A DNA stretch of 64,000 nt from Hoeflea sp. 108 (GTDB lineage Bacteria > Pseudomonadota > Alphaproteobacteria > Rhizobiales > Rhizobiaceae). Of the stretch, positions 7,473 through 16,078 are shown one piece after another. The first letter of the stretch is position 1; every line of letters begins with the position of its first letter. The translations under genes were made by a program, and so were the position numbers. Location of the stretch: NCBI RefSeq assembly GCF_000372965.1, contig NZ_KB890024.1, forward strand, positions 4,366,304-4,430,303, given 5' to 3'. The notes below the pieces were generated by a model. It did not search any database and was not told where the DNA came from. It was given only the letters and a program-made list of their open reading frames with translations.

Positions 7473-9074
7473 CTAATGGCGGTAGGGGATGTCGATCTCG
7501 ACCCTCAGCCCGTCGTCGCCGAAATGCCGCTCGATACGGCCGTCAAGCTCGCGCGTGATGTTCATGTCGATGAGCCTCGTGCCGAAACCGGTCTTTTCCG
7601 GCTGCACGACGCCCTTGCCGTTGCGTTCGGCCCATTTCAGCACAAGCCGCGTTTCCTTGCCTTGGGGTTTCAGCGCCCACTCGACCTTGAGCACATCCAT
7701 CGAATTGGCCGCCTCGCCATATTTCAGCGCATTGGTGGCAAGCTCGTGGAAGGTCAGTCCCAGCGCCTGGGTGGTGGTCTCGTCCAGTTCCACCGGCGGA
7801 CCCTTCATCATGTCTTCGGGCAATTCCTTGCCAAACACCTGACCGAGCTCGATGCGCAGCAACTCGCCGAGATTAGCCCGCTGCCAGCGCGAACGCGTCA
7901 GCATGTCCTGGGAGGCGGCCATAGCCTGCAGCCGCGCCGAAAACGACGACGAGAATTCGTCGACGTCCTTGGCCCGCGCCGCCGTCTGCCGCGCCATGGC
8001 CAGCACGCGCGCGATCGAATTCTTGATGCGGTGCTTCATCTCCTGAAGCATCAGGTCCTTTTCGAGCAGGCTCTTTTCGGTCGTTTCGTGCAGTTGCGCC
8101 GCAGCCTCGTAGGCACGTTGCTGGTAACGCGCCACCAGCGCGATCGAACCGGCGAGAACCAGGCCGAACAGGCCGAGCATCAGCGGCCCCGACCTCGGCG
8201 ACGGCGGCTCGAAGGCCGAGCTTGGCCGGAAATTGATCACCCATTTGCGCCCGGCAACCGTCGTCTCGCGCGTCACCAGGAAGTCGTCGCTGAAATTGGT
8301 ATCCGGCGGCGCTTCCGAGCGGAACAACAGCGCGTCGTCGCCCTTGGTGCCGTCGAAGACCTCGGCCGCAACCGGCAGCAGCGGCCCCCGGCCGAGCGCG
8401 GTCTGGAACAGTTCGGCCGTGCGGAAGGCAACGTAGAGGAAGCCGGCCGGCGCCGAGCCATCGCCGTCCTGCCGCGCCACTCTGGAGAACACGAGTATTC
8501 CGGGCTGCCGCGTCGCCTCGTCCTGGCCGAGCAGGACGCGCCCCGTTGCCCGCGGTTCGCCATTGGCGGCCATCGCCGCCTCGATGGCCGGCCGCCGCAG
8601 CGGATCGGCAGCCATGTCCAGGCCCATGGCGTCCAGGCCAGTCTTGCTCATCGGCTCGAACAGCACGACAGGCGCCCGCCACTCCAGGTCGGTGTCGGGA
8701 AATGGCATGCGGTCGATGCCGTAACCTTCCTTCAGTTCGCGCGCGATGTCGGCCTCATGGCCGCGCTCGATGAAGCGCAGGAAACCAATCCCCCTGAGGC
8801 CAGTGAAATTCCGGGAAACGTCGAGCGAGCTGAAATAGGCACGGAACTGGTCGCGCGACAGCTCGCCCTTCTGGGCTGCGAACATGGCCTGGGTCGCCCT
8901 GAGCAGGGCGATATCGAATTCCACCCGGCCCTCGATACGGTTGAGCGCGTCGTCGGCAATTGACTGGAACTTGATCCGCGCCGCCTCGACCGTTGCGAGA
9001 TAGACAAGCGCCGCCATCGTCAGGCTGACGAGCGCGACGCCGACAAAGATCAGGCTGGGAAAGTACTTTCTCAA
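7473..9074 (-). CDS. CHASE-domain HWE-family sensor histidine kinase
   Basis: A 533-residue membrane kinase. A membrane helix at about residues 8-28 is followed by a periplasmic CHASE domain (about 40-290, with TGLRGIGFLRFIE and a late VAGRKWVINFRP), a second helix at about 298-316, then the kinase core. The phosphoacceptor His348 is in LQEMKHRIKNSIARVL. FHELATNALKYGEAA and LKWAERNGKG give the HWE marks. CHASE domains sense small extracellular ligands that are not known here. It is the third HWE kinase within 9 kb and may feed PhyR or the single-domain regulator at 2972. Confidence 0.9.
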   Translation of the reverse strand: MRKYFPSLIFVGVALVSLTMAALVYLATVEAARIKFQSIADDALNRIEGRVEFDIALLRATQAMFAAQKGELSRDQFRAYFSSLDVSRNFTGLRGIGFLRFIERGHEADIARELKEGYGIDRMPFPDTDLEWRAPVVLFEPMSKTGLDAMGLDMAADPLRRPAIEAAMAANGEPRATGRVLLGQDEATRQPGILVFSRVARQDGDGSAPAGFLYVAFRTAELFQTALGRGPLLPVAAEVFDGTKGDDALLFRSEAPPDTNFSDDFLVTRETTVAGRKWVINFRPSSAFEPPSPRSGPLMLGLFGLVLAGSIALVARYQQRAYEAAAQLHETTEKSLLEKDLMLQEMKHRIKNSIARVLAMARQTAARAKDVDEFSSSFSARLQAMAASQDMLTRSRWQRANLGELLRIELGQVFGKELPEDMMKGPPVELDETTTQALGLTFHELATNALKYGEAANSMDVLKVEWALKPQGKETRLVLKWAERNGKGVVQPEKTGFGTRLIDMNITRELDGRIERHFGDDGLRVEIDIPYRH

Positions 9075-9113
9075 TTCTGGCCGGCTCGTCTCAATGCCCG
9101 ATCATTAAAGCAT

Positions 9114-9146
9114 GATCGCGAAAAGTCGAAACGGCTTTTCGCGATC
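9114..9146. repeat. Palindromic intergenic element
   Basis: GATCGCGAAAAG (9114-9125) is repeated inverted at 9135-9146 with a 9-base loop. It lies between the ends of two units and resembles the short palindromic repeats scattered in Mesorhizobium-type genomes. It may also act as a two-way terminator, though no T tract follows. Confidence 0.6.
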
Positions 9147-9181
9147 CTTGTTTAGGGCAGTGAGCCGGCAGGCGACAGCGG

Positions 9182-9970
9182 TCAGGCGGCGATCTGCATC
9201 GCCCCCGGCCCAGGCACGGCACCGGGCGGGCATTTGCCGAGGATGATCATGCCGAGTACCTCGTCCTTGGTTACGTCCTGAGTGCGGGCGGTACCCACCA
9301 CCTGGCCGTTCTTCATCACGCAGACGCGGTCGGCGAGATCGAACACATCATGGATGTCATGGCTGATCAGGAAGATGCCGATCCCCTCGGCCTTCAGCTG
9401 CTTGACCAGTTCGCCGACCTGCGCCGTCTCCTGGGGCCCCAGTGCCGCCGTCGGCTCGTCCATGATCAGGATGCGCGCGTTGAACAGGATGGCGCGTGCG
9501 ATCGCCACCGACTGGCGCTGGCCGCCCGACAGCTTGCTCACCGGCTCCTTGAAACGCTGGAAGCGTGGGTTGAGCCGGCCCATCACCTTGCGCGCCTCGG
9601 CCTCCATGGCGACGTCGTCGAGCGTGCCGTAGGCGGTCATGATCTCGCGACCGAGGAAAAGGTTGGCGGCGGCGTCAACATTGTCGGCCAGCGCCAGCGT
9701 CTGGTAGATCGTCTCGATGCCGTATTTCTTGGCGTCGCGCGGATTGGCGATCTGTGCCTCCTCGCCATTGACGAAGATCGCGCCGCCGTCGCGCTTGTAG
9801 GCGCCCGACAGGATCTTGATCAGCGTCGACTTGCCGGCGCCATTGTGGCCGAGAAGAGCAACCACCTCGCCGGGATAAAGATCGACCGAGGCATCGTCGA
9901 CGGCGCGGATGCCGCCGAAGGCGATGGAGATGTTCTTGAGGTCGACGAGCGGGATACGGGTCTGTTCCAT
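9182..9970 (-). CDS. xylG: Sugar ABC transporter ATP-binding protein, xylose type
   Basis: A 262-residue ATPase that energises import by XylH. It has Walker A GHNGAGKST, the signature LSGGQRQSVAIAR, Walker B ILIMDEPTAALG and the switch His in ISHDIHDV. It holds one ABC module, whereas E. coli XylG has two; the single-domain form is common in rhizobial XylG and FrcA. The start is ATG at 9970; an upstream frame would overlap the permease gene. It is the last gene of the transporter operon, 20 bases after xylH. A fructose-type (FrcA) identity is the main alternative, but the partner binding protein argues for xylose. Confidence 0.82.
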   Translation of the reverse strand: MEQTRIPLVDLKNISIAFGGIRAVDDASVDLYPGEVVALLGHNGAGKSTLIKILSGAYKRDGGAIFVNGEEAQIANPRDAKKYGIETIYQTLALADNVDAAANLFLGREIMTAYGTLDDVAMEAEARKVMGRLNPRFQRFKEPVSKLSGGQRQSVAIARAILFNARILIMDEPTAALGPQETAQVGELVKQLKAEGIGIFLISHDIHDVFDLADRVCVMKNGQVVGTARTQDVTKDEVLGMIILGKCPPGAVPGPGAMQIAA

Positions 9971-9990
9971 GATCTTGGTTCCCGATTTCG

Positions 9991-11343
9991 TTAGACGCGC
10001 TTGCGATAGAGCGTGTCGAGCCACACGGCCACGACCAGCACCATGCCGACGACGATGTTCTGCAGCGGCGAGTCGATGTTGAGCAGCACCATGCCCGACT
10101 GCAGCGACTGCATCAGCAGCGCGCCCAGCATGGCACCTGCAACCGTGCCGGAACCGCCGGCCAGCGAGGTGCCGCCGATGACAGCCGCAGCGATCACCAG
10201 GAGCTCATCCAGCGTGCCCAGCGAATTGGTCGCCGAGTTCAGGCGGGCGCTGGAGACCGCGGCGCTGATTGCAGCCAGGACGCCCATGATCATGAACACC
10301 TTCATGGTGATCCAGCGCGTGTTGATACCGGCAAGATTGGCAGCTTCAGGATTGCCGCCGATGGCAAAGACATAGCGGCCGAAGCGGGTGCGATTGGTGA
10401 CAAAGGTCATGATGATGCCCACCGCCACCGCGATCAGCACGGGAATGGCAATGCCATGGGCGATGAACAGCCCGCCTTCGGGGATGGCGATGCCGTTGGT
10501 CTCGGCATATTTGCGCACGATCCCGACGGGCCAGGGATAAGAATTGGCAATCCACACCGCGCCCATGATCACGCCGCAGGTGACGGCGCCGAGAAATGCC
10601 TCGGCCCAGAGCGGTCGTAACGGGAACTTGAAACGCTTGCGTTGCTGGCGGCCGTTCATCAGCGCGAGGATCACGGCAAGGCACGCGACAAGGCCGATGA
10701 TCCAGCTCCACGTCGCGCCGATGGCCCCCTGCGGACCGCCGCCCATGAGCTGGAAGTTCGCATCGAGCGGAGCGATCGTCTGGCCTGACGTGACCCACCA
10801 GGCAGCGCCGCGCCAGATCAGCAGTCCGCCCAGCGTCACGATGAAGGCGGGAACCTCCATATAGGCGATGACGAACCCCTGGAGCGCGCCGATCACAAGG
10901 CCGAGCGCGATGCCGATGAGGAGCGCGAGCGCCCAGATCCACGGATTGCCGAGTTCGAGACCGACGGCCTTTACCAGGAAATGCACCTGGGCGAAGCCCA
11001 TCACCATGCCGATCAGGCCTTCGGCCGAGCCGACCGACAGGTCGATGTTGCGCATGACGATGACCAGAACCATGCCGGTGGCCATGATGGCCACAGCGGA
11101 AGCCTGAACCGACAGGTTCCACAGGTTGCGGAAGGTGAGGAAGGTGCGGCTGTCGAAATCGAACGGATTGACGCCCAGGCGCAGGCTCGAAATCACCTGC
11201 AGCCCCACCCAGATCAGCAGCAGCGCGCCGATCATGCCGAGCATGCGGGTGTCGATCTCAGTCGCTTTGAGAAAGCGTCCGACCAGGCTGAGCTCGGTCG
11301 TTCGCGCGCGGTCAGCCGGCGCGTTGGAAGTCGTGTCTGTCAT
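9991..11343 (-). CDS. xylH: Sugar ABC transporter permease, xylose type
   Basis: A 450-residue integral membrane protein of the BPD_transp_2 class with about ten or more helices. Family marks include RNIDLSVGSAEGLIGM near the middle and GGNPEAANLAGINTRW, followed by VIGGTSLAGGSGTVAGAM. The extra length relative to ribose permeases is typical of XylH. GGGAGGT sits 5 bases before the ATG at 11343, which decides the start over an upstream in-frame codon. It lies between xylF and xylG and is separated from xylF by a hairpin that probably lowers its expression relative to the binding protein. Confidence 0.88.
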   Translation of the reverse strand: MTDTTSNAPADRARTTELSLVGRFLKATEIDTRMLGMIGALLLIWVGLQVISSLRLGVNPFDFDSRTFLTFRNLWNLSVQASAVAIMATGMVLVIVMRNIDLSVGSAEGLIGMVMGFAQVHFLVKAVGLELGNPWIWALALLIGIALGLVIGALQGFVIAYMEVPAFIVTLGGLLIWRGAAWWVTSGQTIAPLDANFQLMGGGPQGAIGATWSWIIGLVACLAVILALMNGRQQRKRFKFPLRPLWAEAFLGAVTCGVIMGAVWIANSYPWPVGIVRKYAETNGIAIPEGGLFIAHGIAIPVLIAVAVGIIMTFVTNRTRFGRYVFAIGGNPEAANLAGINTRWITMKVFMIMGVLAAISAAVSSARLNSATNSLGTLDELLVIAAAVIGGTSLAGGSGTVAGAMLGALLMQSLQSGMVLLNIDSPLQNIVVGMVLVVAVWLDTLYRKRV

Positions 11344-11431
11344 TGCTACCTCCCAACCGGGTGGCCGTCTCCGCGGCAGCCGGTGTGCGCATGATAGGGG
11401 CAATCCGCCATGTCATGAAGCGGGCGCTTTT

Positions 11432-11467
11432 TGAAAAACGCCGCGGCTCCATCGGGGCCGCGGCGTT
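11432..11467 (-). terminator. Intercistronic terminator-like hairpin between xylF and xylH
   Basis: Arms at 11437-11447 and 11457-11467 are perfectly complementary over 11 bases, and on the minus strand the stem is followed by a T-rich run. It probably causes partial termination so that xylF is made in excess. Confidence 0.7.
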
Positions 11468-11490
11468 CGACCGAACAGGTCTGATAGGTG

Positions 11491-12531
11491 TTAGTTGCAG
11501 GCAGCGACCGAACCGGCGGCCACGCCCTGGCAAACGACGTCCTTGCCAACCCAGCCGGCATCGATGACGACGTTGAGGTTGTCCTTGGTGATCGCAACCG
11601 GCGTCAGGAACACCGAGTTCAGCTCGAGGCCGCCGGGCGTCTTGAACTTGGTGACGTTGGCAACCTCTTCCATCTTCTTGCCGTCGGCAAGCTGCGAGGC
11701 GATTTCAGCCGCGTTCTTGCCGAGTTCGCGCGCATCCTTCCACACCGACACGGTCTGGGTGCCGAGTGCGATGCGGTTGAGAGCGGCATGATCGCCGTCC
11801 TGGCCCGAGACCGGCACCGAGCCGGCAAGACCCTGTGCCTGGAGGGCTGCGATCGCGCCGCCGGCGGTGCCGTCGTTCGATGCCACCACCGCGTCGACCT
11901 TGTTGTCGTTGGCGGTCAGGAACTGCTCCATATTCTTCTGGGCATTGGCCGGCAGCCAGCCGTCGGTATAGGCCTCGCCGACATTCTTGATCTTGCCGCC
12001 GTCGATGGCTTCCTTCAGCACTTCCATCTGGCCGGCGAACAGGAAGTCGGCGTTCGGATCGGCACCGCTGCCCTTGATGAAGACGTAGTTGCCTTCAGGC
12101 TTGGCGGCGAACACGCCCTTGGCCTGCAGGCGACCGACTTCCTTGTTGTCGAAGGTCAGGTAGAAGGCGTCCTTGTTCTCGATCAGGCGATCGTAGCCGA
12201 CGACAGGGATACCCTCGGCGACCGCCTTGTCGACGGCCGGGCCGATGGCCGAAGCGTCCTGCGCCAGGATGATCAGGGCGTTGGCGCCCTGCGAGATCAG
12301 GCTTTCGACGTCGGTGAGCTGCTTGGCCGGCGACGACTGGGCATCAGCCGAGATGTACTTGTCGCCGGCGGCCTCGATGGCCGCCTTCATGGCAGCTTCG
12401 TCGGTCTTCCAGCGCTCTTCCTGGAAGTTCGACCACGAAACGCCGATAACCTTGTCCTTCGCCTCGGCGACTGCCGCAAGCGACATCGACATGGCGACAC
12501 CCGCCAGAATGGCGGTTGTAAATTTCCTCAT
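11491..12531 (-). CDS. xylF: Xylose ABC transporter substrate-binding protein
   Basis: A 346-residue periplasmic protein with a signal peptide (about residues 1-23, ending AEA). The mature start KDKVIGVSWSNFQEERWKTD and later NPNADFLFAGQMEVL-like and VSGQDGDHAALNRIALGTQT segments match XylF, the D-xylose receptor, better than RbsB or FrcB. GGGAGGAAAC precedes the ATG at 12531. It is the first gene of xylF-xylH-xylG and faces the ROK regulator at 12776. Two TTTCG-N5-CGAAA palindromes in the gap are the likely operators. Confidence 0.88.
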   Translation of the reverse strand: MRKFTTAILAGVAMSMSLAAVAEAKDKVIGVSWSNFQEERWKTDEAAMKAAIEAAGDKYISADAQSSPAKQLTDVESLISQGANALIILAQDASAIGPAVDKAVAEGIPVVGYDRLIENKDAFYLTFDNKEVGRLQAKGVFAAKPEGNYVFIKGSGADPNADFLFAGQMEVLKEAIDGGKIKNVGEAYTDGWLPANAQKNMEQFLTANDNKVDAVVASNDGTAGGAIAALQAQGLAGSVPVSGQDGDHAALNRIALGTQTVSVWKDARELGKNAAEIASQLADGKKMEEVANVTKFKTPGGLELNSVFLTPVAITKDNLNVVIDAGWVGKDVVCQGVAAGSVAACN

Positions 12532-12590
12532 AGTTTCCTCCCTGCGCCCAACGGGCGCGCTTCTGCGGTAGCCCTTGGAGAAGCTCATTT

Positions 12591-12605
12591 TTTCGAGCCT
12601 CGAAA
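12591..12605. promoter_or_regulatory. Putative ROK-repressor operator 1
   Basis: TTTCG, AGCCT, CGAAA, the core of a larger palindrome at 12587-12609 with perfect 11-base arms around one central base. It lies 60 bases upstream of xylF. Confidence 0.65.
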
Positions 12606-12663
12606 AAATAGTGACTCAGCCATTGTCGGCTGTCAACATGGTTTCACCATGCCTTGCTAATTT

Positions 12664-12678
12664 TTTCGAGCGCCGAAA
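12664..12678. promoter_or_regulatory. Putative ROK-repressor operator 2
   Basis: TTTCG, AGCGC, CGAAA, the same core as operator 1, centred 73 bases away and nearer the ROK gene. The flanking T and A runs are similar. Confidence 0.62.
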
Positions 12679-12775
12679 TAAATAAAGACAATTTGCGCCG
12701 GCTCTGGCAGGATAAGAATGCGCTGGCGACTGCCCCTTAAGAAAGGCAGCGTTCCACCGGGAGGAAGACGCACAC

Positions 12776-14029
12776 ATGTCGGTCGGCATACGTCACGACG
12801 ATCTGAGACGGCGCAACCGCGCCATGGTTATATCGGCAGTCCGGCGAGCAAGCCAGCCCTCGCGCACCGAGATCGCGGCCGTCACCGGGCTCAGCCACTC
12901 GACCATCTCGACCATATCCTCCGACCTCATAGCCGAAGGCATCCTTGCCGAGGCCAAGGGTGGCGAACAGTCGCCGATGAAGCGCGGCCGGCCCCAGGTG
13001 GGCCTGGCGCTCGAAGCCGACGCCGCCTCGGTTGTTGCCGTCGTCCTGTCGCTCAACCACCTGTCGGCTTCGGTCATCGACTATGCCGGCAACCAGATCG
13101 TCGAGGAGACCCGACGGCTGGTCACCCAGCGACTGCCCGCCAAGGCGCTGGTCGACGAATGCGTCGCCATCGTGCGTCAGGTCATCGCGCGCAGCGGGCG
13201 CCCGCAAGCGTCAGTACTGCGCATCGCGCTGGCCATCCAGGGCACCACGGATGCCGGCGCCCGCAAGCTCCTGTGGTCGCCGATTACCCCACATGACGAC
13301 ATCCAGTTCGCCGACAGGCTCGAGCGCGAATTCGGTGTGACGGTGACCGTCGAAAACGACTGCAACATGATCGCCGAGGCCCTGCACTGGCGCGACCCGG
13401 CGCGCTATCGCGACGACTTTATCGCCATCCTGCTTTCCCACGGCATTGGCATGGGCCTGGTCATCAAGGGCGAGTTGTTCACCGGCACGCAATCGTCGGG
13501 CGCCGAGTTCGGCCATATGGTCCACCGCCCCGACGGAGCGTTGTGCCGCTGCGGCCGCCGCGGCTGCATCGAGGCCTATGCCGGCAATTATGCGATCTGG
13601 CGCAACGCCCGGCTCGGCGACGAAAACGCCGAGCCGCTGGCCGACCTCTCCGACGAGGACATCAAGGCGCTCGCCGACGCCGCGCGCGACCATGACGGCC
13701 CCGAGCGCGAGGCCTTCCGCAAGGCGGGCGAGGCAATCGGTTTCGGCCTCGGCTCGATGTTCGCGCTGTTCGACCCCGCCCCCCTCGCCTTCGTCGGTGT
13801 CGGCGCCACCGCCTTCGACATCATGGAGCCGTATGTGCGCTCGGCCATCGCCAAGACGGCCGGCGGCACGCACTCCAAGGCGATCTCTTTCGACACCGAG
13901 CCGAACGAGGTCCCCCTGATCCGCGAAGGCTGCACCATGCGCGCCCTGCTCTATGTCGACGAGGAAGTCTTTGCGGCGGGCTCGGTGCCGCGGCGGGCCG
14001 AGGCAGACATTCCGCTCAAGGACATTTGA
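12776..14029 (+). CDS. ROK-family transcriptional regulator, XylR-like
   Basis: A 417-residue protein with an N-terminal winged helix (SRTEIAAVTGLSHSTISTIS, residues about 29-48) and a C-terminal ROK domain. The ROK zinc motif is CRCGRRGC at about residues 257-264, followed by IEAY, and the sugar/phosphate-site region SHGIGMGLVIKGELFTG is intact. Repressors of this family bind sugars and release operators. It is divergent from xylF, so it most likely controls the transporter in response to xylose or a related sugar. The ligand is inferred from context only. Confidence 0.88.
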   Translation: MSVGIRHDDLRRRNRAMVISAVRRASQPSRTEIAAVTGLSHSTISTISSDLIAEGILAEAKGGEQSPMKRGRPQVGLALEADAASVVAVVLSLNHLSASVIDYAGNQIVEETRRLVTQRLPAKALVDECVAIVRQVIARSGRPQASVLRIALAIQGTTDAGARKLLWSPITPHDDIQFADRLEREFGVTVTVENDCNMIAEALHWRDPARYRDDFIAILLSHGIGMGLVIKGELFTGTQSSGAEFGHMVHRPDGALCRCGRRGCIEAYAGNYAIWRNARLGDENAEPLADLSDEDIKALADAARDHDGPEREAFRKAGEAIGFGLGSMFALFDPAPLAFVGVGATAFDIMEPYVRSAIAKTAGGTHSKAISFDTEPNEVPLIREGCTMRALLYVDEEVFAAGSVPRRAEADIPLKDI

Positions 14030-14173
14030 TTTCGGCCGTCGCAATTAAGACGATCGCCGCGACCATACTGCCGTGCTAGACGACAGTCCGCGACCGCCCT
14101 TGAAAGGCCCAGCCTGGCAAAGAGGCGGAACCAACCCTGGAACCGACGTGTCGTCCGTTTCGGAGACGTTGCG

Positions 14174-14476
14174 ATGACCAGTCTGCTGCGTAACATCCTG
14201 GCCGGCGTAGGCCTTTTGTGTGCCTCATCGTTTTCAGCATCAGCCACCCCGAACCCCATGCCGCTTGTCGCGGGAGATTCGGCAATGGTCATTCCCATTG
14301 CCCAGGGCTGCGGGGCGGGAGGCTGGCGAGGGCCATATGGCGGATGCCGCTATGGGCGTGTCGTACACCGTGCACGTCACGCTTACGGGTGCCCTCCGGG
14401 CTATTGGCGCGGCCCATACGGCCATTGCCGCAATACGCCGTATCACGGGCGGTTGCCATATGGCGGATGGCGCTGA
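14174..14476 (+). CDS. Exported GCG_CRPN-type small protein
   Basis: A 100-residue protein with a signal peptide (about 1-25, ending SASA). The mature part has GCGAGGWRGPYGGCRYG and later GCPPGYWRGPYGHCRN, that is Cys-Gly-rich repeats with WRGPYGxC. This is the GCG_CRPN prefix-to-repeat layout common in Hyphomicrobiales, of unknown function and probably envelope-located. Four Cys could form two disulphides. It stands alone between the ROK gene and the convergent phoB. Confidence 0.8.
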   Translation: MTSLLRNILAGVGLLCASSFSASATPNPMPLVAGDSAMVIPIAQGCGAGGWRGPYGGCRYGRVVHRARHAYGCPPGYWRGPYGHCRNTPYHGRLPYGGWR

Positions 14477-14512
14477 CCGCCCGCTGCGCGAACGTCTGAT
14501 CATGTTCGATAA

Positions 14513-14544
14513 GCCGGCGAGCCAAATTTAACTGTCTCGCCGGC
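14513..14544. terminator. Hairpin between convergent genes, possible two-way terminator
   Basis: Nine-base perfect arms (14513-14521 and 14536-14544) with a 14-base AT-rich loop, between the GCG_CRPN gene and phoB. No long T tract follows on either strand. Confidence 0.5.
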
Positions 14545-14551
14545 CGGGCGC

Positions 14552-15241
14552 CTAATCCTCGCGGATGGCGTAGCCGGCACCGCGGATGGTGCGGATCACG
14601 TCGGGCATGCGGCCGTTGTTGACCGCCTTGCGCAGGCGCCCGACATGCACGTCCACGGTGCGTTCGTCGATATAGATCGTCTCGCCCCAGACATTGTCGA
14701 GCAACTGGCTGCGCGAGAACACGCGGCCCGGATGCCGCATCATGAACTCGAGCAGGCGGAACTCTGTCGGCCCGAGCTTGATCTCGCTCTTCTTGCGGTA
14801 GACCCGGTGCGACTCGCGGTCGAGCAGGATGTCGCCGACCTTGAGGATGGACGACAGCACCTCGGGCTTGGCCCTGCGCAGCAGAGCCTTCACCCGCGCC
14901 ATGAACTCAGGCGTCGAGAACGGCTTCACCAGATAGTCGTCGGCACCGGTCGACAACCCGCGCACCCGGTCGCTTTCCTCGCCGCGTGCCGTCAGCATGA
15001 TGATCGGCAGCCGCTCGGTCTCCGGGCGCATCCTCAGCCTGCGGCACAGCTCGATGCCGGACAATGCGGGCACCATCCAGTCGAGCACCAGCAGGTCGGG
15101 AACGTTTTCCTGCAGACGGATTTCGGCCTCGTCGCCACGGGTGACGACCTCGACCTGATAGCCTTCGGATTCGAGATTGTAGCGAAGCAGCACGCCCAGC
15201 GGCTCTTCGTCTTCAACGACCATGACCTTTGGAGCGATCAT
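14552..15241 (-). CDS. phoB: Phosphate regulon response regulator PhoB
   Basis: A 229-residue OmpR/PhoB-type regulator. The receiver has VVEDEEPLGVLL, phosphorylated Asp54 in LVLDWMVPALSG, and VKPFSTPEF with the conserved Lys. The C-terminal winged helix has LGPTEFRLLEFMMRHPGRV and ERTVDVHVGRLRKA. It activates genes with Pho boxes, including pstS at the other end of this cluster. ATG at 15241 is preferred over a GTG 24 bases upstream because the family starts right before the receiver. It is the last gene after phoU. Confidence 0.95.
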   Translation of the reverse strand: MIAPKVMVVEDEEPLGVLLRYNLESEGYQVEVVTRGDEAEIRLQENVPDLLVLDWMVPALSGIELCRRLRMRPETERLPIIMLTARGEESDRVRGLSTGADDYLVKPFSTPEFMARVKALLRRAKPEVLSSILKVGDILLDRESHRVYRKKSEIKLGPTEFRLLEFMMRHPGRVFSRSQLLDNVWGETIYIDERTVDVHVGRLRKAVNNGRMPDVIRTIRGAGYAIRED

Positions 15242-15338
15242 CGCCTGTACCTTGTCCTTGCGCACGGCCCGATCAGGACCATGCGCTGGTTTAACCTATG
15301 CAGCGCCCCCGCGCCAAACGCATGCGGTGCGGAAGTTC

Positions 15339-16040
15339 TCAGTTCGAAACCGTCGTGGTTTCGTCGACCTTGGGCCGATTGAGCGGAAGCTGCTCGCCGG
15401 TCACCACGAAATAGGCGTTCTCGGCGATATTGGTCACATGGTCGCCGATGCGTTCGAGGTTCTTGGCGCAGAACAGCAGATGGGTGCAGGCCGTGATGTT
15501 GCGCGGATCTTCCATCATGTAGGTCAGGAGTTCGCGGAACACGGCATTGTACTGGATGTCGATCTTCTGGTCGTCGATGCGCAGGCCTTTCAGGCCTTCC
15601 GGCTGACGCGCCACATAGAGGTCGACCACGCCACGCACCTGTCCCAGCACCAGCTGCGACATGGCATCGATCGAGTGCGCCAGGTTGCGCGGCGTCGGCA
15701 TCTGGCCGACGGCGCCGACGCGCTTGGCTATGTTCTTGGCAAGATCGCCGATGCGCTCGAGATCGCCAGCCATGCGGATGGCGCCGACCACGGCGCGCAG
15801 ATCCTGCGCCATCGGCTGGCGCTTGGCGATCAGCGTGATGGCTGCGTTGTCGAGCTCACGCTGCTTGGCGTCCATGATCGCGTCGTCGGCGATCACGTTC
15901 TGGGCCATCGCCTGGTCGGACGACAGCAATGCCCGGATGGCGCCCGCGACCATCGAACCGGCGAGATCGCCCATGTCGCGGATGAGCTGGTCGACATGCT
16001 TGAGTTCTTCGTCGAAGGACCGGACTGTATGATCGCCCAT
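15339..16040 (-). CDS. phoU: Phosphate signalling protein PhoU
   Basis: A 233-residue protein made of two three-helix bundles, with the repeated metal-site patterns (AIMDAKQRELDN and RIGDLAKNIAKR in the first half; LERIGDHVTNIAENAYF in the second). PhoU links the Pst transporter to PhoR/PhoB signalling and holds the regulon off when phosphate is plentiful. It starts MGDHTVRSFDEEL, typical for alphaproteobacteria. It lies between pstB and phoB with gaps of 38 and 97 bases, so it is likely cotranscribed with them. Confidence 0.95.
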   Translation of the reverse strand: MGDHTVRSFDEELKHVDQLIRDMGDLAGSMVAGAIRALLSSDQAMAQNVIADDAIMDAKQRELDNAAITLIAKRQPMAQDLRAVVGAIRMAGDLERIGDLAKNIAKRVGAVGQMPTPRNLAHSIDAMSQLVLGQVRGVVDLYVARQPEGLKGLRIDDQKIDIQYNAVFRELLTYMMEDPRNITACTHLLFCAKNLERIGDHVTNIAENAYFVVTGEQLPLNRPKVDETTTVSN

Positions 16041-16078
16041 GATCGTTTCCTCGTCTGCTTACTGTACGCGACGATCAC

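Noticed and set aside
9182..12531. Identification of the sugar transporter as fructose type (FrcBCA).
   Set aside because: The binding protein's start and inner motifs match XylF more closely; fructose remains only an alternative.
14127..14170. Two GGAAC elements before the GCG_CRPN gene that might be EcfG promoters.
   Set aside because: No CGTT lies 16-17 bases downstream; the nearest are 12 and 23 bases away.
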